Shown here one piece after another: positions 15,148 to 23,104 of a stretch of DNA of 47,983 bases. A model generated the notes under the pieces. It was not told where the DNA came from. It saw only the letters and a list, made by a program, of their open reading frames with translations, and ran no database searches. The number at the start of each line of letters is the position of its first letter. Positions within the stretch are counted from its first letter, which is position 1. Origin of the DNA: Rhodanobacter sp. 67-28 (GTDB taxonomy: Bacteria > Pseudomonadota > Gammaproteobacteria > Xanthomonadales > Rhodanobacteraceae); NCBI GenBank assembly GCA_001898415.1, contig MKTU01000027.1, positions 121,873 to 169,855 of the forward strand, written 5' to 3'. The position numbers were made by a program, and so were the translations under genes.

Positions 15148-16590
15148 TCAGTCGGCCGTCGGTTCGTCGCCGTCCTCCGTGGCGGGGGCGGTATCGAGAA
15201 GTTGCTGGCTGACTTCGCCGGGCAGTGTTTCGACGCCGCGCAGCCTGCGTTCGATCGCGCGCGTGCGCACGCCGGTCGCATCGATCTGGTTGCTGGCCTG
15301 GTCCAGATTCTTCTTGACCTTGTCTAGCACGGCACCGAACTTGCCGAACTCGGTCTTGACCGCACCCAGCAGCTGCCAAACCTCGCTGCTGCGCTTCTCG
15401 ATCGCCAGCGTGCGGAAACCGGCCTTGAGGCTGGTCAGGATCGCCGCCAGCGTGGTCGGTCCGGCCACGGTGATGTGGTGTTCGCGCTGCAGCGACTCGA
15501 ACAGGCCCGGCCGCCGCAGCACTTCGGCGAACAGGCCTTCGGTCGGCAGGAACAGGATGGCGAAATCCACCGTATGCGGCGGCACCACGTATTTGCTGCG
15601 GATGCGCTTGGCCTCCTCGCGCACGCGCCGTTCCAGCGCGTTGGCGGCATCGGCGGCGGCCGCGGCATTGGCGTTCTCGTGAGCTTCCTGCAGGCGCTGG
15701 TAGTCCTCGAGCGGAAACTTCGCGTCGATCGGCAACCACAGCGCGGCGCCATCGACGCCGTTGGGCATGTGGATGGCGTACTCCACCCGCGCGTCTGAGT
15801 TGGGTGCGACGGCCACGTTGACCGCGTACTGGTCGGGCGTCAGCAGCTGTTCGAGCAGCGCGCCGAGCTGGGTCTCGCCCAGCACGCCGCGGGTCTTCAC
15901 GTTGCCCAGCACGCGCTTGAGGTCGCCCACGCCGACGGCCAGGCCCTGCATCTCGCCAAGGCCGCGCTGCACGGCCTCCAGTCGTTCGGAGACCAGCTTG
16001 AACGATTCGCCGAGGCGATTTTCCAGCGTGGCGTGCAGCTTCTCGTCCACGGTGGCGCGCATCTGCTCCAGCTTGGCCGCGTTGTCCTGCTGGATCGCGC
16101 CGAGCTTGGCCTCCAGCGTGGCGCGCACCTCGCCCATGCGCTTCTCGTGTTCGGCGCTGAGTGCGGCGAGGCGCTGCTGCTGCTGTTCGCCGAAGCGGTT
16201 GAGCGCGAGCGTGGTCTCCGCGCGGCTCTTGCGCGCGTCCTCCGCGAGTTGCTGCGCCAGGGTCTGCAGACCCTGGCTGGTGCCGTCGGTGAGCGCAGCC
16301 AGGCGCTGGCCGAAGCCCTCGATGCGCTCGGCCTGCTGCTGCGACATGCCGCCGAGCTGCTCCCCCACATGGCCGCGGAAACGGTCGAAACCCTGTTGCA
16401 ACTCCTCCCGACCGGCGCGTTGCTCCTCGCGCAGGGTGCGCTCGACCCGGGCACTGTCGTCCTTCAGCGCATCCAGTTTGGCGCTCACGCCCGCGCCGTC
16501 GCGGCCGCGCAGCAGCGTGACGAGCTGCAACAGCAGCACCAGCACAAGCAGGATGACGAGGACGATCTGCAGGATCTCGTTGAGTGGCAT
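15148..16590 (-). CDS. rmuC: DNA recombination protein RmuC
   Basis: This 480-residue protein has one N-terminal membrane anchor (ILQIVLVILLVLVLLLQLVT) and a long coiled coil rich in Gln, Glu and Arg (roughly residues 35-190). The RmuC domain contains VKTRGVLGETQLGALLEQLL, WLPIDAKFPLEDYQRL and ILFLPTEGLFAEVLRRPGL. RmuC restricts inversion at short inverted repeats in E. coli and has a PD-(D/E)XK nuclease-like core. That is of interest in a window packed with inverted repeats, although the link is only suggestive. The gene converges on the XRE pair with three bases between the stops. Confidence 0.95.
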   Translation of the reverse strand: MPLNEILQIVLVILLVLVLLLQLVTLLRGRDGAGVSAKLDALKDDSARVERTLREEQRAGREELQQGFDRFRGHVGEQLGGMSQQQAERIEGFGQRLAALTDGTSQGLQTLAQQLAEDARKSRAETTLALNRFGEQQQQRLAALSAEHEKRMGEVRATLEAKLGAIQQDNAAKLEQMRATVDEKLHATLENRLGESFKLVSERLEAVQRGLGEMQGLAVGVGDLKRVLGNVKTRGVLGETQLGALLEQLLTPDQYAVNVAVAPNSDARVEYAIHMPNGVDGAALWLPIDAKFPLEDYQRLQEAHENANAAAAADAANALERRVREEAKRIRSKYVVPPHTVDFAILFLPTEGLFAEVLRRPGLFESLQREHHITVAGPTTLAAILTSLKAGFRTLAIEKRSSEVWQLLGAVKTEFGKFGAVLDKVKKNLDQASNQIDATGVRTRAIERRLRGVETLPGEVSQQLLDTAPATEDGDEPTAD

Positions 16591-16715
16591 GGAACGTTTC
16601 CCGGGTTCGATGCATCCAGTGTACGTCGAGCCGTCTCATGGCCTGCGCCGGCGTTTCACGCTGGAATGGCGGGCGTGGTGCATGATGGGCGGAGTGCTTG
16701 TTCAAGGAGAAGGTC

Positions 16716-17909
16716 ATGGAACATGTCCACGATTACCTGATCATCGGCGCAGGCATGGCCGCCGATGCGGCCGCCAAGGCGATCCGCGAGGTCGATCCGG
16801 CGGCCGACGTCGGCCTGGTCGGCGACGAGACCTCTGCGCCGTACCAGCGCCCGCCGCTCAGCAAGGGGCTGTGGAAGGGCGACAAGTCGCCCGCCGACGT
16901 CGACCTGGCCACCGCGGCCAGCGGCGCCACCCTGCATCTCGGCCGGCGGATCGAATCGCTCGACCGCGCCACCCGCGTCGCGCGCGACGACCGCGGCGAC
17001 ACCTACCGCTATCGCCGCCTGCTGCTGGCCACCGGTGCCACGCCGCGGCAGCTGCCGTTCGAGGGCGGCAAGCGGCTGATCCATTACCGCACGCTGGCGG
17101 ATTACCAGGCGCTGCACGGTTTCGCGCAGCCCGGCGCGTACATCGCGGTGATCGGCGGCGGCTTCATCGGCTGCGAACTGGCTGCCTCGCTGGCCGCGCT
17201 GGGTTGCAAGGTCAGCCTGCTGTTTCCCGGCGAGCTGCTGGGGGCAGGACGTTATCCCGAGGGACTGGCGCGTTTCATCACCGACTACTTTGCGCGCCAT
17301 GGCGTGGACGTGCGACCCGGCGCGCAGGTCACCGGCAGCAATCCCACGGATGGCGGCGTGGAGCTGAGCCTGTCCGACGGCAGCTTGCTGCGCGTGGAGG
17401 CCGCCGTGGCCGGCATCGGCGTGACGCCGAACGTCGCGCTGGCCGAACAGGCGGGGCTGGCGGTGGACAACGGCATCCTGGTCGATGCGCAGCTGCGCAC
17501 CAGCGATCCGGACATCTGGGCCGCCGGCGACGTGGCCAATTTCCACAGCGTGAGCCTGGATCGCCGGATGCGCGTGGAGCACGAGGACGCCGCCGTCGGC
17601 ATGGGCCGGCTCGCCGGCCGCGCGATGGCCGGGATCGCGGATGAGTACGTCACCCAGCCGTTCTTCTACTCCGACCTGTTCGACCTGGGTTACGAGGCGG
17701 TGGGCCTGCTCGATACGCGGCTGGAAGTGGTCGAGGACTGGCGCGAACCGAACCGCGAAGGCGTGGTGTATTACCTCGACGGTGGGCGCGTGCGCGGCGT
17801 GCTGCTGTGGAACACGTGGGACCAGGTCGATGCCGCGCGTGCGCTGATTGCCGAGCCGGGCCCGTTCGACGCCGCCTCGCTGCGTGGCCGGTTGCCGCAA
17901 AAGGCCTGA
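16716..17909 (+). CDS. FAD-dependent NAD(P)/ferredoxin-type reductase
   Basis: This 397-residue flavoprotein is of the two-dinucleotide-binding-domain type. The FAD site is DYLIIGAGMAADAAAKAI (third Gly of GxGxxG replaced by Ala), followed by APYQRPPLSKGLWKG. The NAD site is IAVIGGGFIGCELAASL. The ATG motif is LLLATGATPR, and the second FAD motif is DIWAAGDVANFHS. The family includes rubredoxin/ferredoxin reductases and AIF-like proteins; the electron acceptor cannot be told here. The ATG at 16716 is chosen because AAGGAGAAGG precedes it; a TTG at 16698 would include that ribosome-binding site in the coding region. A family A repeat follows. Confidence 0.88.
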   Translation: MEHVHDYLIIGAGMAADAAAKAIREVDPAADVGLVGDETSAPYQRPPLSKGLWKGDKSPADVDLATAASGATLHLGRRIESLDRATRVARDDRGDTYRYRRLLLATGATPRQLPFEGGKRLIHYRTLADYQALHGFAQPGAYIAVIGGGFIGCELAASLAALGCKVSLLFPGELLGAGRYPEGLARFITDYFARHGVDVRPGAQVTGSNPTDGGVELSLSDGSLLRVEAAVAGIGVTPNVALAEQAGLAVDNGILVDAQLRTSDPDIWAAGDVANFHSVSLDRRMRVEHEDAAVGMGRLAGRAMAGIADEYVTQPFFYSDLFDLGYEAVGLLDTRLEVVEDWREPNREGVVYYLDGGRVRGVLLWNTWDQVDAARALIAEPGPFDAASLRGRLPQKA

Positions 17910-17941
17910 CCGATGCCGCTCCCGCGGAGGCGAAGCGAAAT

Positions 17942-18005
17942 GTAGGGCGGGCAAAGCCCGCCATCGGTATGCCGCGGAAGAGCTGGCGGGCAGTGCCCGC
18001 CCTAC
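17942..18005. repeat. Family A inverted-repeat element, copy 2
   Basis: Facing units lie at 17942-17962 (GTAGGGCGGGC, then AAAGCCCGCC) and 17985-18005 (GGCGGGCAG, then TGCCCGCCCTAC), with 22 bases between. It lies between the convergent ends of the FAD reductase and rlmI genes. Confidence 0.85.
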
Positions 18006-18020
18006 GCAGCTCGGGCTGTT

Positions 18021-19193
18021 TCAATCCACCCGGCAGAACACCGCCTTCAGGTAGCGCCCTTCCGGCACGTCGGTGCGGAACGGGTGGTCGGCGCCGGCGC
18101 CGCGCACTTCCAGCACCTGGATCGTGCGGCCGGCGTTGAGCGCCACCCGGCGCAGCATCTCCAGGAACTCGCCTTCGCCGACCAGGCCGGTGCACGAGCA
18201 GGTCAGCAGCAGGCCGCCGGACGGGATGATGTCCAGCGCCATGCGGTTCATCGCGAAGTACTTCTTCAGCGCGTCCATCACCTTGCTGCGGTCGCGGGTG
18301 AGCTTGGCCGGGTCGAGGATCACCGCGTCGTACTTCTCGCCGCGCGCGACGGCGGCGCGCACCCAGTCGAAGATGTCGGATTGCTCGAACGTCACCGCGA
18401 CCTGGTTAGCTTCCGCATTCGCGCGGGCGACTTCCAGGATGCCCGCGTCCAGGTCCACGCCGACCGCCTCGCGCGCACCGCAGGCCATCGCGTGCACGGC
18501 GAAGCCGCCGGCGTTGCAGCACAGGTCGAGCACGCGGCGGCCTTTCGCCAGCTCGGCGAAGCGCTTGCGGTTGTCGCGCTGGTCGGCGAAGAAGCCGGTC
18601 TTGTGGCCGAGCCCCGGCGCGGCGTGGAAGCGCAGGCCGTGCTCGTGCACCTCGAACGGCGCCGGCACCTCGGGGCTGCGACAGTCGAACGACTCCTGCT
18701 TCTGCACGTGCGACTCGGCGAACCAGTACAGCTGCGCGCCGGGGAAGTGGGTGAGCAGGGCGGCGTGGATCGCTTCGCGAAAACGCCACATGCCGGCAGC
18801 GAAGTATTCGATGACGATGACGTTGGCGTAGCGATCGACGATCAGCCCGGAAAGGTCGTCGCCTTCGCTGTGCACCACGCGCCAGGCATCGCTGACCTCG
18901 TCGAGCTGCAGCCACTCGCGGCGCAGCTGCACCGCGCGGGCGATGCGCGCGGCGATCCAGTCGGCGTCGATCACGGCATCCGGATGCGTGTCCAGCAGGC
19001 GAAGGGCAATGCGCGCATGGCCGTTCCAGAATGCACGGCCGACGAAACGCCCCTTCGCATCCTGCACCTCGACCACGCTGCCCGGCGGCAGCTTTGACTC
19101 CGGCTTGTGCAGCTGCGCCGACCATACCCACGGGTGGCCGGGAGCACGATCGGATTTCAGGCGGATGACGGGAAGCGCTGCGGGCGTATTCAT
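18021..19193 (-). CDS. rlmI: 23S rRNA (cytosine-1962-C5)-methyltransferase RlmI-like
   Basis: This 390-residue class I methyltransferase has an N-terminal PUA domain (IRLKSDRAPGHPWVWSAQL and PPGSVVEVQDAKGRFVGRAF). Its SAM-binding core contains RVLDLCCNAGGFAVHAMACG, VGVDLD and VILDPAKLTR, and the catalytic-cysteine region reads LLLTCSCTGLVGE. The length fits RlmI (about 396 aa in E. coli). RlmI methylates C1962 of 23S rRNA. The ATG at 19193 gives the usual family start. The gene is flanked on both sides by family A repeats. Confidence 0.9.
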   Translation of the reverse strand: MNTPAALPVIRLKSDRAPGHPWVWSAQLHKPESKLPPGSVVEVQDAKGRFVGRAFWNGHARIALRLLDTHPDAVIDADWIAARIARAVQLRREWLQLDEVSDAWRVVHSEGDDLSGLIVDRYANVIVIEYFAAGMWRFREAIHAALLTHFPGAQLYWFAESHVQKQESFDCRSPEVPAPFEVHEHGLRFHAAPGLGHKTGFFADQRDNRKRFAELAKGRRVLDLCCNAGGFAVHAMACGAREAVGVDLDAGILEVARANAEANQVAVTFEQSDIFDWVRAAVARGEKYDAVILDPAKLTRDRSKVMDALKKYFAMNRMALDIIPSGGLLLTCSCTGLVGEGEFLEMLRRVALNAGRTIQVLEVRGAGADHPFRTDVPEGRYLKAVFCRVD

Positions 19194-19232
19194 CCGCGCA
19201 TGATAGCCGCTGGTCGGGTTCCTCTTCGGAGC

Positions 19233-19291
19233 GTAGGGCGGGCACTGCCCGCCGCTTTGCGGGAAAGACCGGCGGGCAGTGCCCGCCCTAC
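19233..19291. repeat. Family A inverted-repeat element, copy 3
   Basis: Facing units lie at 19233-19253 and 19271-19291, the closest-spaced copy (17 bases between). Both units have the GTAGGGCGGGC head and the CACTGCCCGCC tail with no mismatch between arms. It lies between the 5' end of rlmI and the 3' end of the next membrane protein gene. Confidence 0.87.
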
Positions 19292-19300
19292 TCCCGTGCG

Positions 19301-19735
19301 TCAGCGCAGGCGCAGCACCAGCCAGGAGAGCAGGGCGAGCAGGTTGATGCCCAGGCGCGACACCGACGGGCCGGCGACCGCGAGTACGAAACCCTGGCTG
19401 CCGAGGTGCCAGTCCAGTCCCAGCCGCGGCGCGGCCTGCAGGGTGGCAAACACGTTGATGAAGGCGCCGCAGTGCAGGCCGTAGCTGAACACCGGCAGGG
19501 CGATCAGCGGCAATTGCAGCAACTGCGCCCAGCGCGACAGCCGCACGCCATGCTCGGTGCCGGCCACCAGCTGGATGCCGGCGGCGAGCACGAAACCGTA
19601 CAGCACCAGGCCGATCAGGGCGATCACGCCGTCATGCGCGCCGAACGGCAACAGCCGCCGCAGCATCGCCGCCACGCCGTACAGGCCGCCGGCGATTTCG
19701 AGGACGCCGATCAGGCGGAACAAGGTGGTGCGCAT
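19301..19735 (-). CDS. Hypothetical four-helix membrane protein
   Basis: This 144-residue protein has about four hydrophobic helices (FRLIGVLEIAGGLYGVAAML, IALIGLVLYGFVLAAGIQLV, LLQLPLIALPVFSYGLHCGA and LGINLLALLSWLVLRLR). No known catalytic motif is visible and the family is not recognised. The ATG (MRTTLFRLIG) is chosen because CAGGAG lies at the correct distance upstream; a TTG 21 bases earlier would bury that site. It sits between family A and family B repeats and is probably transcribed alone. Confidence 0.72.
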   Translation of the reverse strand: MRTTLFRLIGVLEIAGGLYGVAAMLRRLLPFGAHDGVIALIGLVLYGFVLAAGIQLVAGTEHGVRLSRWAQLLQLPLIALPVFSYGLHCGAFINVFATLQAAPRLGLDWHLGSQGFVLAVAGPSVSRLGINLLALLSWLVLRLR

Positions 19736-19767
19736 GCAAGAAACTCCTGAAAGCAAGTCGGTGGATT

Positions 19768-19844
19768 GTAGGAGCCCGCTCGCGGGCGATGTTCCTGCTG
19801 CATCCCGAATCCGGGAACCGCATCGCCCGCGAGCGGGCGCCTAC
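19768..19844. repeat. Family B inverted-repeat element, copy 1
   Basis: Facing units lie at 19768-19791 (GTAGGAGCCCG, then CTCGCGGGCGATG) and 19821-19844 (CATCGCCCGCGAG, then CGGGCGCCTAC). The right end supplies the TAG stop codon of srkA (19841-19843). Confidence 0.87.
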
Positions 19845-20797
19845 GAGGGGGCGCCGAGCTCGTCGGCCAGTTCATGCAGGTCGGCGACGTGCTGGTCCCA
19901 CCAGCGCGATTCGGCGACGAAGGGGAACGCGGCAGGAAACGCCGGATCGTGCCAGCGTGCGGCGATCCAGCCGGCGTAGTGCAGCTGGCGCATCGCGCGC
20001 AGTGCCGGAATCAGCGCCAGTTCGCCGTCGTCGAAATCGCGGAACTGGCGGTAGCCTTCGAGCACGGCATCCATCGCGCGCTCGTCGTTGGCCAGCATCC
20101 ACAAGTCCTGCACCGCCGGGCCGGTGCGGGCGTCGTCGAGGTCGACGAAATGCGGTCCGGCGTCGGTCCACAGCACGTTGCCGGGGTGGCAGTCGCCGTG
20201 CAGGCGCAGCTGGCGCACCGGACCGACCGCCTCCAGGCGCGCGGCGATGGCGGCATCCAGGCGAGTCGCTGCCGCGCGGTAGTTCCCCTGCAGCGAGGTC
20301 GGCAGCAGCGACGAGTCGAGCACCGCGCACAGCGGCTGCTGCACCATGGTGTCGCGATCGAGCCGGCCGCGGTGGACGAACGGCGCACGCGCGCCGACCA
20401 CGTGCATGCGCGCGATCAGCCGGCCCAGCCACTGCAGCTGGTCGACGGCTTCCAGTTCGGGTGCGCGGCCGCCGCGGCGCGGCGTCAGCGCGTAACGGAA
20501 GCCGCCGTACAGCAGCAGGGTGCGGCCGTCGAATGCCAAAGGCGCGACCACCGGCAATTCGGCCTCGGCCAGCTCCTGCGCGAACGCGTGCTCCTCGATG
20601 ATCGCCGCATCGCTCCAGCGGCCGGGCCGGTAGAACTTCGCGATCACCGGCGGCGAGTCTTCCAGGCCCACCTGCCAGACCCGGTTCTCGTAACTGTTCA
20701 GCGCCAGCAGGCGTCCGTCCGGCCACAACCCGCAGGCGCCCACGGCATCGAGCACCAGGTCGGGGGTGAGGCTGGCGTAGGGCGCGTCGGCGGTCAT
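19841..20797 (-). CDS. srkA: Stress response kinase SrkA (YihE/RdoA)
   Basis: This 318-residue protein kinase-like enzyme is of the choline-kinase/APH fold. It shows the nucleotide-loop region ENRVWQVGLEDSPPVIAKFY, the catalytic loop LHGDCHPGNVLW (Asp202) and the metal-binding FVDLDDAR (Asp219/Asp221), all at positions close to E. coli SrkA (328 aa). SrkA protects cells against stress-induced death and is often found with dsbA, which is not next to it here. The start is taken as ATG 20797; a GTG at 20830 is possible but runs toward a family C repeat. Its TAG stop lies in a family B repeat. Confidence 0.9.
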   Translation of the reverse strand: MTADAPYASLTPDLVLDAVGACGLWPDGRLLALNSYENRVWQVGLEDSPPVIAKFYRPGRWSDAAIIEEHAFAQELAEAELPVVAPLAFDGRTLLLYGGFRYALTPRRGGRAPELEAVDQLQWLGRLIARMHVVGARAPFVHRGRLDRDTMVQQPLCAVLDSSLLPTSLQGNYRAAATRLDAAIAARLEAVGPVRQLRLHGDCHPGNVLWTDAGPHFVDLDDARTGPAVQDLWMLANDERAMDAVLEGYRQFRDFDDGELALIPALRAMRQLHYAGWIAARWHDPAFPAAFPFVAESRWWDQHVADLHELADELGAPS

Positions 20798-20833
20798 GTC
20801 GGCGGGAGTGCCGATCTCACCGGTGCGCACCGG

Positions 20834-20942
20834 TCGTCATTCCCGCGAAAGCGGGAATCCATGGGTTCACGAGGTAAAAGACAGCGGATGACCAGACATT
20901 CGTCTGTTGAAAAAACGCCTCCCGCTCTCGCGGGAATGACGA
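20834..20942. repeat. Family C inverted-repeat pair
   Basis: CGTCATTCCCGCGAAAGCGG (20835-20854, continuing GAATCCATGG) faces CCCGCTCTCGCGGGAATGAC (20921-20940). Each half forms its own small hairpin, and the pair can also fold on itself. The GTCATTCCCGC motif is a dispersed repeat seen in many proteobacteria. The 55 or so bases between contain AT-rich sequence and no ORF. It separates srkA from the thioesterase gene. Confidence 0.8.
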
Positions 20943-20975
20943 TGCTCCAATGAGAGTCATCGGGAGCAGGTCGCA

Positions 20976-21416
20976 TTATCGGGTGCCCATGCCGCGCGCG
21001 GCGATCACCGCCATGGTGATGCGCGAGATGCACACCAGCGCGCCGTCCTCGTTCTCGATGCGGATTTCCCAGACCTGGGTGGTGCGGCCGATGTGCAGCA
21101 TCTTCGCGGTGCCGGTCACGGTGCCCGCGCGCACGCCGCGGATGTGGTTGGCGTTGATGTCCAGGCCCACCGCCAGCTCCTGGTCCGGGTCCAGGGTAAG
21201 CATCGCCGCGGTGCTGCCCAGGGTCTCGGCCAGCGCCACCGAGGCGCCGCCGTGCAGCAGGCCGTAGGGCTGGTGGGTGCGCGCGTCGACCGGCATGGTG
21301 CCTTGCAGCCAGTCGTCGCCGACGGCGGTGATGCGGATGCCCAGCGTCTCCATCATCGTGTTGGCGCTCCAGCCGTTCAGGCGCGCCAGGTCGGTGGGTT
21401 GTTTCCAGAGGCTCAT
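20976..21416 (-). CDS. Hotdog-fold acyl-CoA thioesterase, YdiI/MenI-like
   Basis: This 146-residue hotdog thioesterase has THQPYGLLHGGASVALAETL, with the catalytic Glu in AET, and VGLDINANHIRG. It matches E. coli YdiI/MenI across nearly the full length. In E. coli this enzyme cleaves 1,4-dihydroxy-2-naphthoyl-CoA in menaquinone synthesis. Xanthomonadales are thought to use ubiquinone, so a general acyl-CoA housekeeping role is more likely here (inference). The ATG at 21416 gives MSLWKQPTDL. It is divergent from the 2Fe-2S reductase gene with about 54 bases between. Confidence 0.88.
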   Translation of the reverse strand: MSLWKQPTDLARLNGWSANTMMETLGIRITAVGDDWLQGTMPVDARTHQPYGLLHGGASVALAETLGSTAAMLTLDPDQELAVGLDINANHIRGVRAGTVTGTAKMLHIGRTTQVWEIRIENEDGALVCISRITMAVIAARGMGTR

Positions 21417-21470
21417 CGTCGATTCCCGTGCGGCGAGCCCGCATTGTTGTCTGTCGCGTTCACGGCGACA

Positions 21471-22532
21471 ATGCTGCCGGTGCCCATCGTTACCCTGAAA
21501 TCCTCCGGCCGGCAGTTCCCCGTGGCCATCGGCGAGACCGTGCTGGAAGCGGCGCAGCGCGCGGGCGTGGCGTTGCCGTATTCCTGCCGCGCCGGCGTCT
21601 GCGGCAGTTGCAAGGCCACCGTGCTGCAGGGGCGCTGCGAATACCCGCGCAACCCGCCGCTGGCGCTGAGCGCCGATGCGGTGGCCCATCACGCGGTGCT
21701 CTTGTGCCAGGCCGTGCCGGTCACCGACCTGCTGCTGGAAGCGCGCGAAGTGCCCTCGGTGGAGGACATCGTGCGGCGCCAGCTGGGGGTGGAAGTGGTC
21801 GACAAGTGGCGCCTGGCCCCCGACGTGATCGGCGTGCGCCTGCGCCCCGAACGCGGCGAACGGCGCCTGCGCCGGCTGCCCGGCCAGTATTTGGACGTGG
21901 TGCTTGAAGACGGCCGGCATCGGCCGTTCTCGATCGCCAACCGGCCGCAGCCGGACGGCAGCCTCGAACTGCACGTTCGTCACGTCGCCGGCGGCGGCTT
22001 CACTTCATGGGTCAACGATGCCCTGCAGGTCGGCGACCGCCTGCGCGTGGAGGGGCCGCTGGGCACTTTCGTGCCGCGCGAGGATTCCGAACGGCCGATG
22101 ATCTTCATGGCCGGCGGTACCGGCTTCGCGCCGGTCAAGGCGATCATCGAGCACTTCATCGCGCTGGGCACGCGCCGCCCGATCCGGCTCTACTGGGGCG
22201 CACGCAGCGCCGACGAGTTGTACCTGCGCGAGCTGGCCGCGCAGTGGGCGCGTGACGTGCCCGGCCTCGACTTCCATCCGGTGGTGTCCGACGCCGCGCG
22301 CGCCGACGGCCTGCGCACGGGCCTCGTGCATGAGGCAGTGCTGGCCGACTGGCCCGACCTGTCGGGTCACGACCTCTACATGAGCGGCCCGCCGGCGATG
22401 ATCGACGCTGCGCACCCGAGCTTCCTCGCCGCCGGCCTGCCGGAGGATCGGCTCTACTACGACTCGTTCGAATACGCACCCGACGTGCTGGCGCAGATCA
22501 TCGCCAGCCGCGCCGGCATCCATGATGGCTAG
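21471..22532 (+). CDS. 2Fe-2S ferredoxin/FNR-type flavin reductase (AscD/CDP-6-deoxy reductase-like)
   Basis: This 353-residue one-polypeptide electron-transfer protein has an N-terminal plant-type ferredoxin domain with Cys39, Cys44 and Cys47 in YSCRAGVCGSCKA and Cys79 in LLCQA. A FAD domain (HRPFSIANRP) follows, then an NAD(P) domain (IFMAGGTGFAPVKAII and DLYMSGPPAMID). This order is shared with CDP-6-deoxy-delta-3,4-glucoseen reductase and with several oxygenase reductases. No sugar-nucleotide or oxygenase gene is nearby, so the partner is unknown. In Xanthomonadales this gene is usually a single-copy housekeeping reductase. The start at ATG 21471 is reasonable but has no strong ribosome-binding site. 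Confidence 0.87.
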   Translation: MLPVPIVTLKSSGRQFPVAIGETVLEAAQRAGVALPYSCRAGVCGSCKATVLQGRCEYPRNPPLALSADAVAHHAVLLCQAVPVTDLLLEAREVPSVEDIVRRQLGVEVVDKWRLAPDVIGVRLRPERGERRLRRLPGQYLDVVLEDGRHRPFSIANRPQPDGSLELHVRHVAGGGFTSWVNDALQVGDRLRVEGPLGTFVPREDSERPMIFMAGGTGFAPVKAIIEHFIALGTRRPIRLYWGARSADELYLRELAAQWARDVPGLDFHPVVSDAARADGLRTGLVHEAVLADWPDLSGHDLYMSGPPAMIDAAHPSFLAAGLPEDRLYYDSFEYAPDVLAQIIASRAGIHDG

Positions 22533-22537
22533 AAGCG

Positions 22538-22602
22538 GGTGAAGAGGAGTGAGAAAAGAGAGGACAACCCCGCTTTCTCTCACTTCTCACTCCTCTCCAC
22601 TC
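22538..22602. repeat. Family E inverted-repeat element, copy 1
   Basis: A purine-rich left arm (GTGAAGAGGAGTGAGAAAAG, from 22539) faces a pyrimidine-rich right arm ending TCTCACTCCTCTCCACTC (to 22602). The gap between the arms is about 16 bases. The arms pair through GAGGAGTGAGAA with small mismatches. It fills the gap between the convergent 2Fe-2S reductase and rhodanese genes. A longer copy lies at 41981-42102. Confidence 0.82.
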
Positions 22603-22609
22603 GCTCCTG

Positions 22610-23056
22610 CTACTTGTTGCCTTTGGCCACCGGCAACTGCGCCGCGTGCCAGGCCAGTACGCCGCCGCCGAGGGTGTGCACGTGCTCGAAGCCGGCCTTG
22701 AGCAGGCGCTGCGCGGCCTTGGCCGCATTGCCGCGACCGTCCTTGTCCATCAGCACGACCGGCAGGGACTTCGCGGCGGCGAGATCCTTCTTTTCCGGGT
22801 CGAACTGGCTCATCGCCACGTGCTTCGCACCGGGCACGTGCATCTTCTCGAAGTCCGCCAGCGCGGACAGGTCGATCAGCAGCGGATTCTCGCGGTTGAT
22901 CAGGCCGGTGAGCGCGGCCGGGCTCAGTTCCTTGATCTTGCTGAACATGATCCGCGCCTGGATGACCAGCAAGGCCACCAGCAGGATCACGAACAGCACC
23001 GACAGGGCGACATGGTTGCCGACAAAGGCAGGCAGCTGGTGCAGGAAATCGTTCAT
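22610..23056 (-). CDS. Membrane-anchored rhodanese-like protein lacking the active-site Cys
   Basis: This 148-residue protein has an N-terminal membrane helix (ALSVLFVILLVALLVIQARI) followed by a rhodanese domain (LLIDLSALADFEKMHVPGAK and FEHVHTLGGGVLAWHAAQ), the YibN arrangement. At the active-site loop, where sulfurtransferases have Cys-x-x-G-x-R, the sequence is VVLMDKDGRGN, with Asp104 in place of Cys, so sulfur transfer is not expected. A binding or regulatory role is more likely. Upstream is a perfect TATAAT at 23110-23105. Confidence 0.87.
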   Translation of the reverse strand: MNDFLHQLPAFVGNHVALSVLFVILLVALLVIQARIMFSKIKELSPAALTGLINRENPLLIDLSALADFEKMHVPGAKHVAMSQFDPEKKDLAAAKSLPVVLMDKDGRGNAAKAAQRLLKAGFEHVHTLGGGVLAWHAAQLPVAKGNK

Positions 23057-23104
23057 CGTCAGTCCATCGGCGCGCCGCGCGGCGCCGGTTCGGGTAAACC
23101 CGCG

